Below are positions 23,701-28,245 of a stretch of 64,000 nucleotides of DNA, one piece after another (the first letter of the stretch is position 1; every line of letters starts with the position of its first letter). Location: NCBI GenBank assembly GCA_964017235.1, contig OZ024929.1, forward strand, positions 161,867,609 to 161,931,608. Reading direction: 5' to 3'. Position numbers and translations under genes: made by a program. Source of the DNA: Sabellastarte sp. h YS-2021. Its lineage: Eukaryota > Annelida > Polychaeta > Sabellida > Sabellidae. The notes beneath the pieces were generated by a model. That model did not search any database and was not told the origin of the DNA. It saw nothing but the letters and a program-made list of their open reading frames with translations.

Positions 23701-26700
23701 CAAACCGGACACCTTTGCTGCCCTGCGTACAGGACCACTTCATATTCCTACACTGTTCCCAGATTCAGCACTTAAGCAGGCAGAACAAGATATCGCCAAC
23801 TTCGAAAGCAAGGGACAACCCCAGTCTGGGAAGAAAGGTCGCTTTCACCCTTATGAGCGTCAGGACAAGCGTTCAGATTTCAGAAAGCCAGACCGCCCTG
23901 CTTGGAAGAATATTGGGAACAGGGGACAGCACAAGAGGGGTAAGGCCAAAGCCTCCTACTACTCATCGCGACCAGCCAAGGGCCAGCAGTCCTATAAATG
24001 ACAATCATTGTGTAAAGGGCTTACAGGAAGGACTGCTGGCCGGGAGCAAGACTGTGTCACAGGAACTGTTAACAGACTCTGTAAATTATGGTGTTGTAAA
24101 AGCTGTACATTCTGCGCCCGGGCCTTCACAAAAGAAAGAAGTAAGCCCCGGGTTGGCAGCCTGTCATAAATCAAAGAGTCACAAATTAAAGTATGTGAAC
24201 AGTGCTTCTTGTGTCATTTCATTCTCTTGTGTTCAGTCTGTAACAAATGTCCCAAATGCTGTGCAAAATCCACCTGTAGGGGCCCGTCTCCAAAACTTTT
24301 GGCAAACTTGGCTAGGTCTAGGGGCCAGTCCGGCAGTGGTTCAAATCTTGAGGGAGGGCTACACCCTCCCCTTCCGGACCCGACCAAATCTCACAAGGTT
24401 CCCTACAGTCGTAAGCTGTTATGTCAATCCCCACAGGAACAGCTACCTGTTGGAGGCATTACATCAGCTTATGGCCAAACATGCAATAGAACTGGTCCGC
24501 AACCAAACATCCCTGGGGTTTTTCAACCGACTCTTCCTAGTCCCAAAACCCAACAACAAATGGAGGCCAATACTGGATCTGAGCAAACTAAATATTTTCC
24601 TCAGGGTGGGAAAATTCAAAATGGAAACACCAGAAACCATCAGAACATCCCTCCAAAAACGGGAGTGGGTCACCTCGGTGGACTTCAAGGACGCCTACTT
24701 CCACATACCAATACAGGAACAATCCAGGAAGTACCTCCGTTTTCATATTCAGGGCCGGACTTACCAATTCAAAGCTCTGCCTTTTGGTCTGTCCACAGCG
24801 CCCATGGAGTTCACTGTGTTAGCAAAGGAAGTGAAACTGATGGCTATGCACAAGGGTATAAGGATCCACCAGTACCTAGACGACTGGTTGGTGAGAGCCG
24901 GATCCCAACAAGTTTGTCTCCACCACACCCAGACTCTAGTCAAAATGTGCCACGAACTCGGCTGGCTGGTAAATATGGAGAAATCAGAACTGGAACCCAA
25001 ACAGATTTTCGATTTCGTAGGTTACCAGTTCGACCTCCGAACCGGCCGGGTCAGACCGACCATGGACCGGTGGCAAAACCTTCAGGTCAAAATACAAGCA
25101 CTATTGCTGCTGCCGGCCTGTCCGGTCCGTCAGTTTATGTCACTGATAGGTTTACTAACAGCCACAGAAAAACAGGTTCACCTCGGCCGACTACACATGA
25201 GACCCATACAGTGGCATCTCAAAAACAACTGGAGGGTCCCAGAATCTTTAGAAAAGATCATCCCTCTACCCAGGTCCCTGCACCCTCATCTGCAATGGTG
25301 GTTAGACGAAAGCAATGTGCTACAAGGCCAACCATTACACCCAGTAGAACATGCTCTACAGATCTTTACAGACGCATCAAAAGAAGGGTGGGGCGCTCAC
25401 TTAAACGAGCTCACTGCAAGGGGCTCTTGGTCGGTTCCGGAAAGCAAACTGCACATAAACTATCTAGAGTTAAAAGCAGTCTTTCTAGCTCTCAAAGAGT
25501 TCCAAGAACTATGTACAGGCAAGATAGTTCTAGTGGCATCCGACAACACTACGGTAGTGGCTTATATAAACAAAGAAGGAGGTATGAGGTCGGGCCCTCT
25601 ATGTGCCCTACTGTGGAGGATCCTGACCTGGTGTTCCCAGAAACAAGTGACGTTAAAAGCCCGTCACATTCCGGGCCATCTGAATGTGATAGCAGACAAG
25701 CTATCCAGACTAGGTCAGACCATACAGACAGAGTGGTCCCTCCTCCTGGAGGTATTTTTAAGCATATGCAAGAAGTGGCACCAGCCTCAAGTAGATCTGT
25801 TTGCCACAAGATTCAACCACAAACTTCCTCAGTTTGTCTCTCCAGTCCCGGACCCCCTGGCTGTAGCAGTGGATGCTCTCACTCTGCCATGGGAGGACCT
25901 GGATGCATATGCCTTTCCACCGACCTCCATCTTGGGCAAAGTAGTGGAGAAGCTACTGGACTCCCGGTACCAGAGAGTTATTCTGATTGCTCCCGGGTGG
26001 CCCAACATGCCCTGGTTCTGGGACTTGGTGGCCATGTCCAGTCAAATTCCCCTCAGCCTACCAAACCTGCCCAATCTCTTGACACAGCCGTTCAACCAGA
26101 TCCCTCACAGGAATCTGACAAACCTGAATCTCCATGCATGGCTCCTAGAGCCACAGCAATCAAGGAACAGGGTTTCTCTAAGGCAGTGGCAGCAAGAATT
26201 GAGGCTCCTCAAAGAAAATCAACCAGATCAGTCTATGAGGCAAAGTGGACCATTTTTACAAAGTGGTGCATCACTAATCAGGTGGACTTCGGGTCACCAC
26301 CTATAAAGTCAGTGGCTGACTTCCTTCTATACCTCTTTGAGGTCAAGAAACTTCAGCCCAGCACCATTGATGGATACAGGTCTGCCATTGCTGATAAACT
26401 GGGTAACACCACAGTCAATATCAGCAAAGATGATAATCTCACCCGTCTCTTAGATAGTTTTCACAGAGACAGACCCAAAGGGCGGAGGGGTATACCCTCC
26501 TGGAACCTTTCTCTGGTCTTACACCAGTTAACAAAGGCTCCCTTTGAACCTCTTAAGGAAGCTTCAATGAAACATCTGACCTTCAAAACTGTCTTCCTTT
26601 TGGCCCTGGGTTCTGGCAAGAGAAGAAGTGAGATACATGCATGGCAGCATAAGAACATCAGACACCAGTCGGACTGGTCTAAGGTGTCCCTGTTTCCGTC

Positions 26701-28245
26701 CCCCAGCTTTCTTTCCAAGAACCAGCTGGCCAAAGAGGGCCCGGAGAGTGTAGCCCCAGTGGTCATACCAGCCCTGGCTCCTACTCTGGATAGATCCCTC
26801 AAGTCTGACAGAACTCTTTGTCCGGTTCGAGCCTTGCGCTACTATTTGGACAGGACTTCAGACTTTAGGCAGGGCAAGGAGTTAGTTTTTGTCTCCTTCA
26901 AGAAAGGTTTCGACAAGGACATCTCACCTGCCACTATCTCCTCATGGATCAAACAGACGGTGATCCTATGCTATGAGCTCTCCGACCAACAGGCCCACAC
27001 CCTACATCAAGTCAAGGCTCATGATGTAAGGGCCTTTGCTGCTTCTAAGGCCTTCCAGTCGGGAGTTTCCTTGGAGCAGATCCTAGCAGCCTGCCACTGG
27101 AAATCTCATAATACCTTCACTCAATTCTATCTGAAGGATGTGGCCTGGGCTGATTCAGAGCTCTACCATCTCGGTCCGGTTGTGGCTGCTCAGCAGATCC
27201 ACCAAGGGACTAGTACCTAGAGGAGACCTGTACATTTGTAATTAGTTGTACATTTTTGTATATATTGCACATATAGTTATAAAAAAAAAAAAAAAAAATC
27301 TGGATGTACTTCCTTCGGGAGAATTTCTCTATGGGACTGAACTCATCCCTCTCTTCCCCTACCTCAGAGCAGGTCTGTTAAAAAAAGGGGGGGGGGGGGG
27401 GGGGGGGCAAGGTCGACTGACGGTTCAATACCTGGTAACCGGATGATGATATTCGACCTTAGCCTTAAGGGTTATCGACCTCAGGTCTTCCCAGGCTTTA
27501 AAGGAGACTGATCATTATTTTTGCTATGAGTTCGAACCTAGTCCCTAGTAACTTACCCGCCGACCAAGCGGTAGTTATTCAGCATTTGTCCATTGGATAG
27601 GATGTATTAACGCAATAAAATTGCAAATTTAATAGGTAAATTAAATTTTTATAAGTTAATACCCTATCCAATGGACACACAAGACCCTCCCACCGACCCC
27701 GCTATCAGTCTACTAGGGGTCTACTAGGTTTAGACACGAAAAAGATGCTATGACGTCACTCTGTCTAGACAGGAAGGAAGTACTACACGCCACCTGGCGA
27801 GTGCACAGTACTGGACCGGCTTGGCCGGTGGAGACACAGGACGTCTTTTTCTGACGTTTGGCGGGCCGGTCCGCGCCGACCGGATAAGCATTTGTCCATT
27901 GGATAGGGTATTAACTTATAAAAATTTAATTTACCTATTAAATTTGCAAATCTCTTTACTTATTTTCAGCCATCCATTCTTCTGGGAAATGCAATGCAGA
28001 CAAATCTTTATTCAACAAGTCTCAATGATACTGTGTGACAAAGCTCACACCAAAAAGTCGCCACCAGTTTTGGGTCAGCTGCGTAGAACCCTGGCTAAAA
28101 TTCCCTCCAGCATGGTTGTGTTTCAAGAATTGCCTACTGCTGCAAAAATGGCATTGAAGGAATTAACAGGTCGAGAATTGAACCAAACCAGCTTACTTGG
28201 ACTGCTAAATCTGACCCATAGGGCAAGTCAACAGGGAGATACAAG
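2611..28245 (+). CDS. Ankyrin-like / long linker / IRE1-RNase L-type pseudokinase plus KEN-like domain gene (partial, nine exons)
   Basis: Nine exons (2611-2718, 3985-4097, 5979-8863, 9235-9967, 11339-11492, 11981-12172, 13145-13321, 20220-20413, 27970-28245) join in frame with GT-AG borders and give at least 1610 residues, numbered here from the first visible codon. Residues 1-36 resemble an ankyrin unit (RRTALCVAMELE). Residues 75-1279 are mostly a Lys/Glu/Ser-rich linker. Residues ~1275-1525 form a kinase domain: glycine loop IGTSFLGTLV, VAVKR with Lys1300, HGNLKPEN at 1391-1398, DYG at 1411-1413, then SHPF-like RHPYGEDL and HPFFW. The HPFFW junction followed by a helical segment is typical of IRE1 and RNase L, whose KEN domain cleaves RNA. 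HGN in place of HRD predicts weak or no phosphotransfer. Only the first part of KEN is visible; the start codon and the end of the gene were not found. The ankyrin assignment is tentative and the kinase/KEN assignment is firm by motif. Confidence 0.8.
2719..3984. other. Intron 1: no feature recognised
   Basis: A/T-rich non-coding sequence of about 1.27 kb between phase-0 borders. It ends in the pyrimidine-rich acceptor CTTTTCCCCAG at 3974-3984. No convincing repeat, RNA gene or extra exon was seen. Confidence 0.6.
3985..4097 (+). CDS. Exon 2: helical segment after the ankyrin-like unit
   Basis: 113 bp, phase 0 in and phase 2 out. It encodes TQLQLLKQLRCSNSTDDHLI and onwards to NYEYA. The acceptor CTTTTCCCCAG and donor GCAAG|GTCAGT are good. 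The split last codon AG is completed by G of the next exon to give Arg, so the reading continues NYEYA-R-NYIHFSDVYKE across the junction. Confidence 0.75.
4190..5230. repeat. Intronic interspersed repeat, copy 1
   Basis: The left part starts near CCCTTAAGGGCTATCAGGTTA and contains three or four degenerate internal units with AGGAAGTTGATACTTGGTAG and GTGACCTTGA-like segments. The right part, around GACAGCTATTCTCCAATTAA and GGGCATCTATGATGCTA, recurs in copy 2 at 10565-11270. It is an interspersed repeat of unknown class with a degenerate tandem core. The ends are approximate. Confidence 0.65.
5231..5978. other. Distal part of intron 2: nothing recognised
   Basis: A/T-rich intronic sequence ending in the acceptor TTGGTTTATTTCAG. 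The open frame of exon 3 extends upstream to an ATG at 5881, but phase matching with exon 2 puts the exon border at 5979, so the upstream part is read as intron. Confidence 0.55.
5979..8863 (+). CDS. Exon 3: very long charged linker exon
   Basis: 2885 bp, phase 2 in and phase 1 out, donor CCCAG|GTAGGA. The first ~160 codons look folded and helical (SDVYKEIISVASKYLRKE, GKVQAFISSRGPEFLVKVHE). Then come lysine-rich runs (KKAKKTKQKGKK, SKRDKKKLKATGRLK) and hundreds of codons of low-complexity K/E/S/N/Q-rich sequence. A second ordered island lies near the end (KVQVLCDCFGLNDAKILSEF, ESFSWLLYLQQQLASGDYEN). No known domain was recognised. The long open frame without stops and the phase fit at both borders make it a real exon. 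The linker is far longer than in IRE1 or RNase L. Confidence 0.85.
8864..9234. other. Intron 3: nothing recognised
   Basis: 371 bp of A/T-rich sequence from donor GTAGGA to acceptor CTGCTTTTCTCTAG. No repeat or RNA feature was recognised. Confidence 0.6.
9235..9967 (+). CDS. Exon 4: end of linker and first strand of the kinase domain
   Basis: 733 bp, phase 1 in and phase 2 out. The split codon G|GG gives Gly. The first 160 codons continue the basic linker, with two similar VSINGI / ISINGH motifs. From about residue 1190 the sequence becomes ordered (KKLLENLFEEIIARTEQ, WHNAVQELYRLLPPFAYHVR). It ends PEKFKIGT, which reads directly into the glycine-rich loop encoded by exon 5. The donor is AACAAG|GTAATG. 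Confidence 0.8.
9968..10564. other. Proximal part of intron 4: nothing recognised
   Basis: A/T-rich non-coding sequence; no repeat boundary or exon was supported. Confidence 0.5.
10565..11270. repeat. Intronic interspersed repeat, copy 2
   Basis: Related to copy 1 at 4190-5230. It shares AGCCTTTAAAGGCTGTGCAG-type start sequence, GTTGATACTTGGTAGGGACA, GACAGCTATTCTTCAATTAA and GGGCATCTCTGATGCTA in the same order. It is shorter than copy 1 and diverged. Its right part reaches to within ~70 bp of the exon 5 acceptor. Confidence 0.65.
11339..11492 (+). CDS. Exon 5: kinase N-lobe
   Basis: 154 bp, phase 2 in and phase 0 out. With the preceding exon it reads FKIGTSFLGTLVCLGI, a glycine loop in which the second Gly is Ser, then CGKTVAVKRVQ with the ATP-binding Lys1300. 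NEQLAQLQ supplies the likely helix-C Glu, and LSHPNILPLL matches the IRE1 EHPNVIRYF position. The acceptor is CTGCTGTGCAG; the donor GTGAGG at 11493 gives the phase needed by exon 6. Confidence 0.85.
11493..11980. other. Intron 5: degenerate TGTGTATTGTAT-rich sequence
   Basis: T-rich low-complexity DNA with many TGTGTACTGTAT-like segments between about 11690 and 11970. Short open frames here lack any recognisable protein. The acceptor is TGATTTCTGGTCAG. Confidence 0.55.
11981..12172 (+). CDS. Exon 6: kinase hinge and catalytic-loop start
   Basis: 192 bp, phase 0 on both sides. It encodes FSVEDTTYHYTVTPVCECNL, where the hinge and the following TYLFSL match IRE1 ELCAATLQEYV. HQILHGLAYLHSHQITHGNL and K follow. 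The catalytic loop begins HGNLK, so the HRD aspartate is Asn (residue 1393). The intron falls exactly between HGNLK and PEN. The donor is CTCAAG|GTAGAT. Confidence 0.88.
12538..12906. mobile_element. hAT-like MITE, 369 bp
   Basis: Ends TAGTGTTG and CAACACTA are inverted repeats, flanked by the 8-bp target duplication CATACTGG at 12530-12537 and 12907-12914. The interior is rich in AACCGGTTT-like segments and non-coding. It sits in intron 6. The 8-bp duplication and end sequence support the hAT superfamily. Confidence 0.85.
13145..13321 (+). CDS. Exon 7: kinase metal-binding and activation segment
   Basis: 177 bp, phase 0 on both sides. It encodes PENVLLDCFGSVRLSDYGLQ, with Asn1398 and Asp1411 (DYG instead of DFG). 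A short activation segment and MVWKATEVIGNCTNP follow, the counterpart of IRE1 GWIAPEML and its following loop. It ends FEAWAAADMQ, at the DxFSxG position of IRE1. The acceptor is TTATTTCTGGTCAG; the donor is CAG|GTTAAA. DIRS element A starts 85 bp downstream. Confidence 0.88.
14820..15620 (+). repeat. GGTTACAGAG/CAGCCTTG tandem units in element A
   Basis: Diverged units of ~60-70 bp repeat ACCGGTTACAGAGTCT and CCGGCTATACAGCCTTG motifs. They are interrupted by the hAT MITE at 14999-15263. Matching units occur in element D near 33650-33910, so the array belongs to this DIRS subgroup. Confidence 0.7.
14999..15263. mobile_element. hAT-like MITE, 265 bp, nested in element A
   Basis: Ends TAGGGCTGCCAC and GTGGCAGCCCTA are perfect inverted repeats, flanked by the 8-bp duplication ATTCTAGG at 14991-14998 and 15264-15271. 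The interior repeats GAGTACTCTTT-like units. It inserted after element A was in place. Confidence 0.9.
19668..19904. other. Intron sequence after element A
   Basis: A/T-rich non-coding sequence between element A and the relic exon copies; nothing else was recognised. Confidence 0.5.
19905..20070 (+). pseudogene. Decayed duplicate of exon 8 with its acceptor, copy 1
   Basis: ACACATTTGACTGTCAG followed by TTTTGTGGAAGTTTGATTAA resembles the true ACACATTTGACTTTCAG and GTTTGTGGTATGTTGATTTA at exon 8. Further matches in order are CTTATGG and GGACAGGGCC...CAGCCCC against CCTTATGG and GGGACAGCCCC. A short extra fragment near 20039-20066 repeats the GTGGCAGTTGA and CACTTATGGAG piece. The reading frame is not preserved, so it is a dead exon copy in the intron. 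Confidence 0.65.
20086..20175 (+). pseudogene. Decayed duplicate of exon 8 with its acceptor, copy 2
   Basis: TAATTATTTTCATACCATGG, then CTTCAGATTGGGACAAGTTG and ATTTACTTCTTTTTAACCCC, then CAGCAGACACTCCTGGAGAA parallel the real sequence from TAATTATTTTCACACATTTG through GTTGATTTACTGCTGCCTAA to CAGACACCCTTATGGAGAA. It lies immediately upstream of the true exon. The frame is broken. Confidence 0.65.
20220..20413 (+). CDS. Exon 8: kinase C-lobe
   Basis: 194 bp, phase 0 in and phase 2 out. It encodes VCGMLIYCCLTQGRHPYGED, equivalent to IRE1 AGCVFYYVLSGGSHPFGD, then PEADDLIQSLLMAEPVARPT ASASL. The acceptor is TTTGACTTTCAG; the donor is CTGTG|GTAAGA. The split codon TG is completed by C of exon 9, giving Cys before HPFFW. 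Confidence 0.88.
20414..21186. other. Intron 8, proximal part: nothing recognised
   Basis: A/T-rich non-coding sequence from donor GTAAGA onward; no repeat boundary or exon was supported. Confidence 0.5.
21187..21562. repeat. MITE-like inverted-repeat element, ~376 bp
   Basis: GGGATTTTGTACAAGTTACA (continuing ACTTG) at the left is matched by the reverse complement of AAGTTATAACTTGTATAAAA (continuing TCCC) at the right, about 25 bp with two mismatches. The interior holds further AAGTTATAAC motifs. No clear target duplication was found, so the class is unknown. It ends 17 bp before element B. Confidence 0.55.
21580..21790 (+). repeat. Left inverted terminal repeat of element B
   Basis: Contains CCTATCCAATGGACAAATGC, CCGGTCGGCGCGGACCGG and TGACGTCATAGC. 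The segment 21599-21770 is the reverse complement of the right repeat. The outermost ~20 bp differ from the right end, as in DIRS-1, and are instead repeated in the ICR. Confidence 0.9.
21748..21755. promoter_or_regulatory. CRE/ATF-type palindrome in the terminal repeat
   Basis: TGACGTCA, the palindromic cAMP-response-element core, lies in the left repeat and again in the right one. The same octamer is kept in elements A, C and D. A promoter role is inference. Confidence 0.5.
21920..24001 (+). CDS. Element B ORF1: gag-like protein with Cys/His-rich N-terminus
   Basis: 693 codons from an ATG in context ATCATCATGTCTTCG. The N-terminus has CGH, then CARCR, then spaced Cys ending CNSC within the first 45 residues, a likely zinc-binding module found at the start of ORF1 in every coding copy in this window (C, F, G). 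A Ser/Pro/Lys/Thr-rich middle follows. A conserved helical part comes next, with MPTDEWLCSKMGKLNLTLTE and LRRWEKSACEASTICNQAAA, then a basic Gly/Lys/Arg tail. It is presumed to be the nucleic-acid-binding structural protein of the retroelement particle. It ends just before the pol leader. Confidence 0.85.
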   Translation: MSSPSQKHGSCGHIMASFDSHNFCARCREKGKGTDPCINKNDCNSCNLLTEEQRLQLSTPSYRLKKEKRDLKKSDTPKQDSSSSSLIDPYSVTVVGAVDAQGILQSPGSSSGKAQKTDSSSKPKDLKPKAEKPSKSTSKSHKSSVDSKIDDLDQKWADRFNRLEALLLAKTLDKPDPAFTSVKVAPTHSPPASSAISDKPFIRPSGSASGTDASGTDLASQSQVTDQSVRPDTLQHTSDLTGSLQTVSKSTSKSQKSRSSTDRLADQAGTASPTPQQVPSRSSSVPARRLSTSSMDTDTDTDLSDRPPVDIFVEEGELSDQELEAASADPDQTLSEEQTYRETMSGIRSFMGWTHIPEVDTAASTADDNPFAGPKSQPSGKVSVSMPTDEWLCSKMGKLNLTLTEGYPSRSSEAGGLLKDQFVRPPRSQAKWYSFTPNQEKPGQDTGKTVSTWSTDASKINSTYSRIAKAAGIASTPPASRQISQDNLRRWEKSACEASTICNQAAAFNRCLYKVQDSMQAQLKVIKTDFSKGKSSSKVSQAADELQFLMNFNSSITQSMAKTLEHLTDFVFVTVANTTLARRDSYLSHLKLGIKPDTFAALRTGPLHIPTLFPDSALKQAEQDIANFESKGQPQSGKKGRFHPYERQDKRSDFRKPDRPAWKNIGNRGQHKRGKAKASYYSSRPAKGQQSYK
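23628..26306 (+). CDS. Element B reverse transcriptase / RNase H with degenerate Dam-like tail
   Basis: 892-codon open frame. Its first ~125 codons overlap ORF1 in another frame and are probably not translated from 23628; the true start is unknown. Reverse transcriptase: FNRLFLVPKPNNKWRPILDL, TSVDFKDAYFHIPI, LPFGLSTAPMEFT, and the catalytic box HQYLDDWLVRAG. RNase H: IFTDASKEGWGAHL, INYLELKAVFLAL, VASDNTTVVAYINKEGG, HIPGHLNVIADKLSR, with the expected D-E-D-D acidic residues. The tail VDLFATRFNHKLPQF, AVDALTLPWEDLDAYAFPP resembles the Dam-type methyltransferase region of DIRS elements, with AFPP where an NPPY-like motif would be catalytic. Methyltransferase activity is therefore doubtful. Confidence 0.9.
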   Translation: MFLLLLLIPPWPDEILICLTSSWESNRTPLLPCVQDHFIFLHCSQIQHLSRQNKISPTSKARDNPSLGRKVAFTLMSVRTSVQISESQTALLGRILGTGDSTRGVRPKPPTTHRDQPRASSPINDNHCVKGLQEGLLAGSKTVSQELLTDSVNYGVVKAVHSAPGPSQKKEVSPGLAACHKSKSHKLKYVNSASCVISFSCVQSVTNVPNAVQNPPVGARLQNFWQTWLGLGASPAVVQILREGYTLPFRTRPNLTRFPTVVSCYVNPHRNSYLLEALHQLMAKHAIELVRNQTSLGFFNRLFLVPKPNNKWRPILDLSKLNIFLRVGKFKMETPETIRTSLQKREWVTSVDFKDAYFHIPIQEQSRKYLRFHIQGRTYQFKALPFGLSTAPMEFTVLAKEVKLMAMHKGIRIHQYLDDWLVRAGSQQVCLHHTQTLVKMCHELGWLVNMEKSELEPKQIFDFVGYQFDLRTGRVRPTMDRWQNLQVKIQALLLLPACPVRQFMSLIGLLTATEKQVHLGRLHMRPIQWHLKNNWRVPESLEKIIPLPRSLHPHLQWWLDESNVLQGQPLHPVEHALQIFTDASKEGWGAHLNELTARGSWSVPESKLHINYLELKAVFLALKEFQELCTGKIVLVASDNTTVVAYINKEGGMRSGPLCALLWRILTWCSQKQVTLKARHIPGHLNVIADKLSRLGQTIQTEWSLLLEVFLSICKKWHQPQVDLFATRFNHKLPQFVSPVPDPLAVAVDALTLPWEDLDAYAFPPTSILGKVVEKLLDSRYQRVILIAPGWPNMPWFWDLVAMSSQIPLSLPNLPNLLTQPFNQIPHRNLTNLNLHAWLLEPQQSRNRVSLRQWQQELRLLKENQPDQSMRQSGPFLQSGASLIRWTSGHHL
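26138..27220 (+). CDS. Element B tyrosine recombinase
   Basis: 360 residues from an in-frame ATG at 26138. The frame stays open upstream to 24209, so the start is not certain. It overlaps the end of the reverse transcriptase frame by 169 nt, as is common in DIRS elements. Core-binding part: SVYEAKWTIFTKWC and LQPSTIDGYRSAIADKLG. Catalytic part: LALGSGKRRSEIHAW with the first Arg, then HDVRAFAASKAF for the H-x-x-R box, and SHNTFTQFYLKDVAW with the nucleophile Tyr. It joins the circular DNA copy to the target. No transposase or DDE integrase is present. Confidence 0.9.
   Translation: MAPRATAIKEQGFSKAVAARIEAPQRKSTRSVYEAKWTIFTKWCITNQVDFGSPPIKSVADFLLYLFEVKKLQPSTIDGYRSAIADKLGNTTVNISKDDNLTRLLDSFHRDRPKGRRGIPSWNLSLVLHQLTKAPFEPLKEASMKHLTFKTVFLLALGSGKRRSEIHAWQHKNIRHQSDWSKVSLFPSPSFLSKNQLAKEGPESVAPVVIPALAPTLDRSLKSDRTLCPVRALRYYLDRTSDFRQGKELVFVSFKKGFDKDISPATISSWIKQTVILCYELSDQQAHTLHQVKAHDVRAFAASKAFQSGVSLEQILAACHWKSHNTFTQFYLKDVAWADSELYHLGPVVAAQQIHQGTST
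27387..27407 (+). repeat. 21-G homopolymer downstream of the recombinase in element B
   Basis: A run of 21 G follows an A-run, after CTCTCTTCCCCTACCTCAGA. Equivalent runs follow the recombinase in elements A (15 G), C (15 G) and D (12 G). The exact length may be unreliable in an assembly. Confidence 0.8.
27593..27678 (+). repeat. Internal complementary region (ICR) of element B
   Basis: GGATGTATTAACGCAATAAAA is the reverse complement of the extreme left end. The adjoining TTGCAAATTTAATAGGTAAA, continuing to TTAATACCCTATCC, is the reverse complement of the extreme right end. The two are fused head to tail, which is the DIRS-1 arrangement thought to template circle formation. Confidence 0.92.
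27715..27949 (+). repeat. Right inverted terminal repeat of element B
   Basis: Reverse complement of the left repeat over ~170 bp with no difference seen, then a private ~45-bp A/T-rich end, TTAACTTATAAAAATTTAAT to AAATTTGCAA. The private end is represented in the ICR. Confidence 0.9.
27970..28245 (+). CDS. Exon 9: kinase end and start of the KEN-like RNase domain
   Basis: 276 bp, phase 2 in and phase 2 out. The first residues are HPFFWEMQCRQIFIQQVS, the signature joining kinase and KEN domains in IRE1 and RNase L. PPVLGQLRRTLAKIPSSMVV, ELPTAAKMALKELTG and NQTSLLGLLNLTHRA follow and align in order with the IRE1 stretch ending SVRDLLRAMRNK. The rest of KEN, including its catalytic His/Arg helices, should lie in a further exon that was not found. 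The acceptor TTACTTATTTTCAG lies 20 bp after element B. The donor is ACAAG|GTATTT. Confidence 0.82.

Larger units (their letters stand above)
21580..27949 (+). mobile_element. DIRS-like tyrosine-recombinase retroelement B (looks whole, young)
   Basis: 6370 bp. It starts TTTTATTGCGTTAATACATC and ends AAATTTGCAA. The inverted terminal repeats appear identical over ~170 bp (21599-21770 against the right end). An ICR sits just inside the right repeat. Three large open frames are present: gag-like ORF1, reverse transcriptase/RNase H with a Dam-like tail, and tyrosine recombinase. No obvious break was seen, so it may be recent or even polymorphic. It sits in the last visible intron of the pseudokinase gene, on the gene's strand, and ends 20 bp before exon 9. 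DIRS elements integrate by tyrosine recombinase through a circular DNA intermediate. Confidence 0.93.

Noticed and set aside
24209-26137. Upstream extension of the tyrosine recombinase frame in element B
   Set aside because: The frame is open but the sequence is the shadow of the reverse transcriptase frame; recombinase similarity starts only near 26138.
21576-27953. Target-site duplication for element B
   Set aside because: The flanks (AACCAT and ATCTCT) share no convincing direct repeat; a one- to three-base match would not be meaningful.
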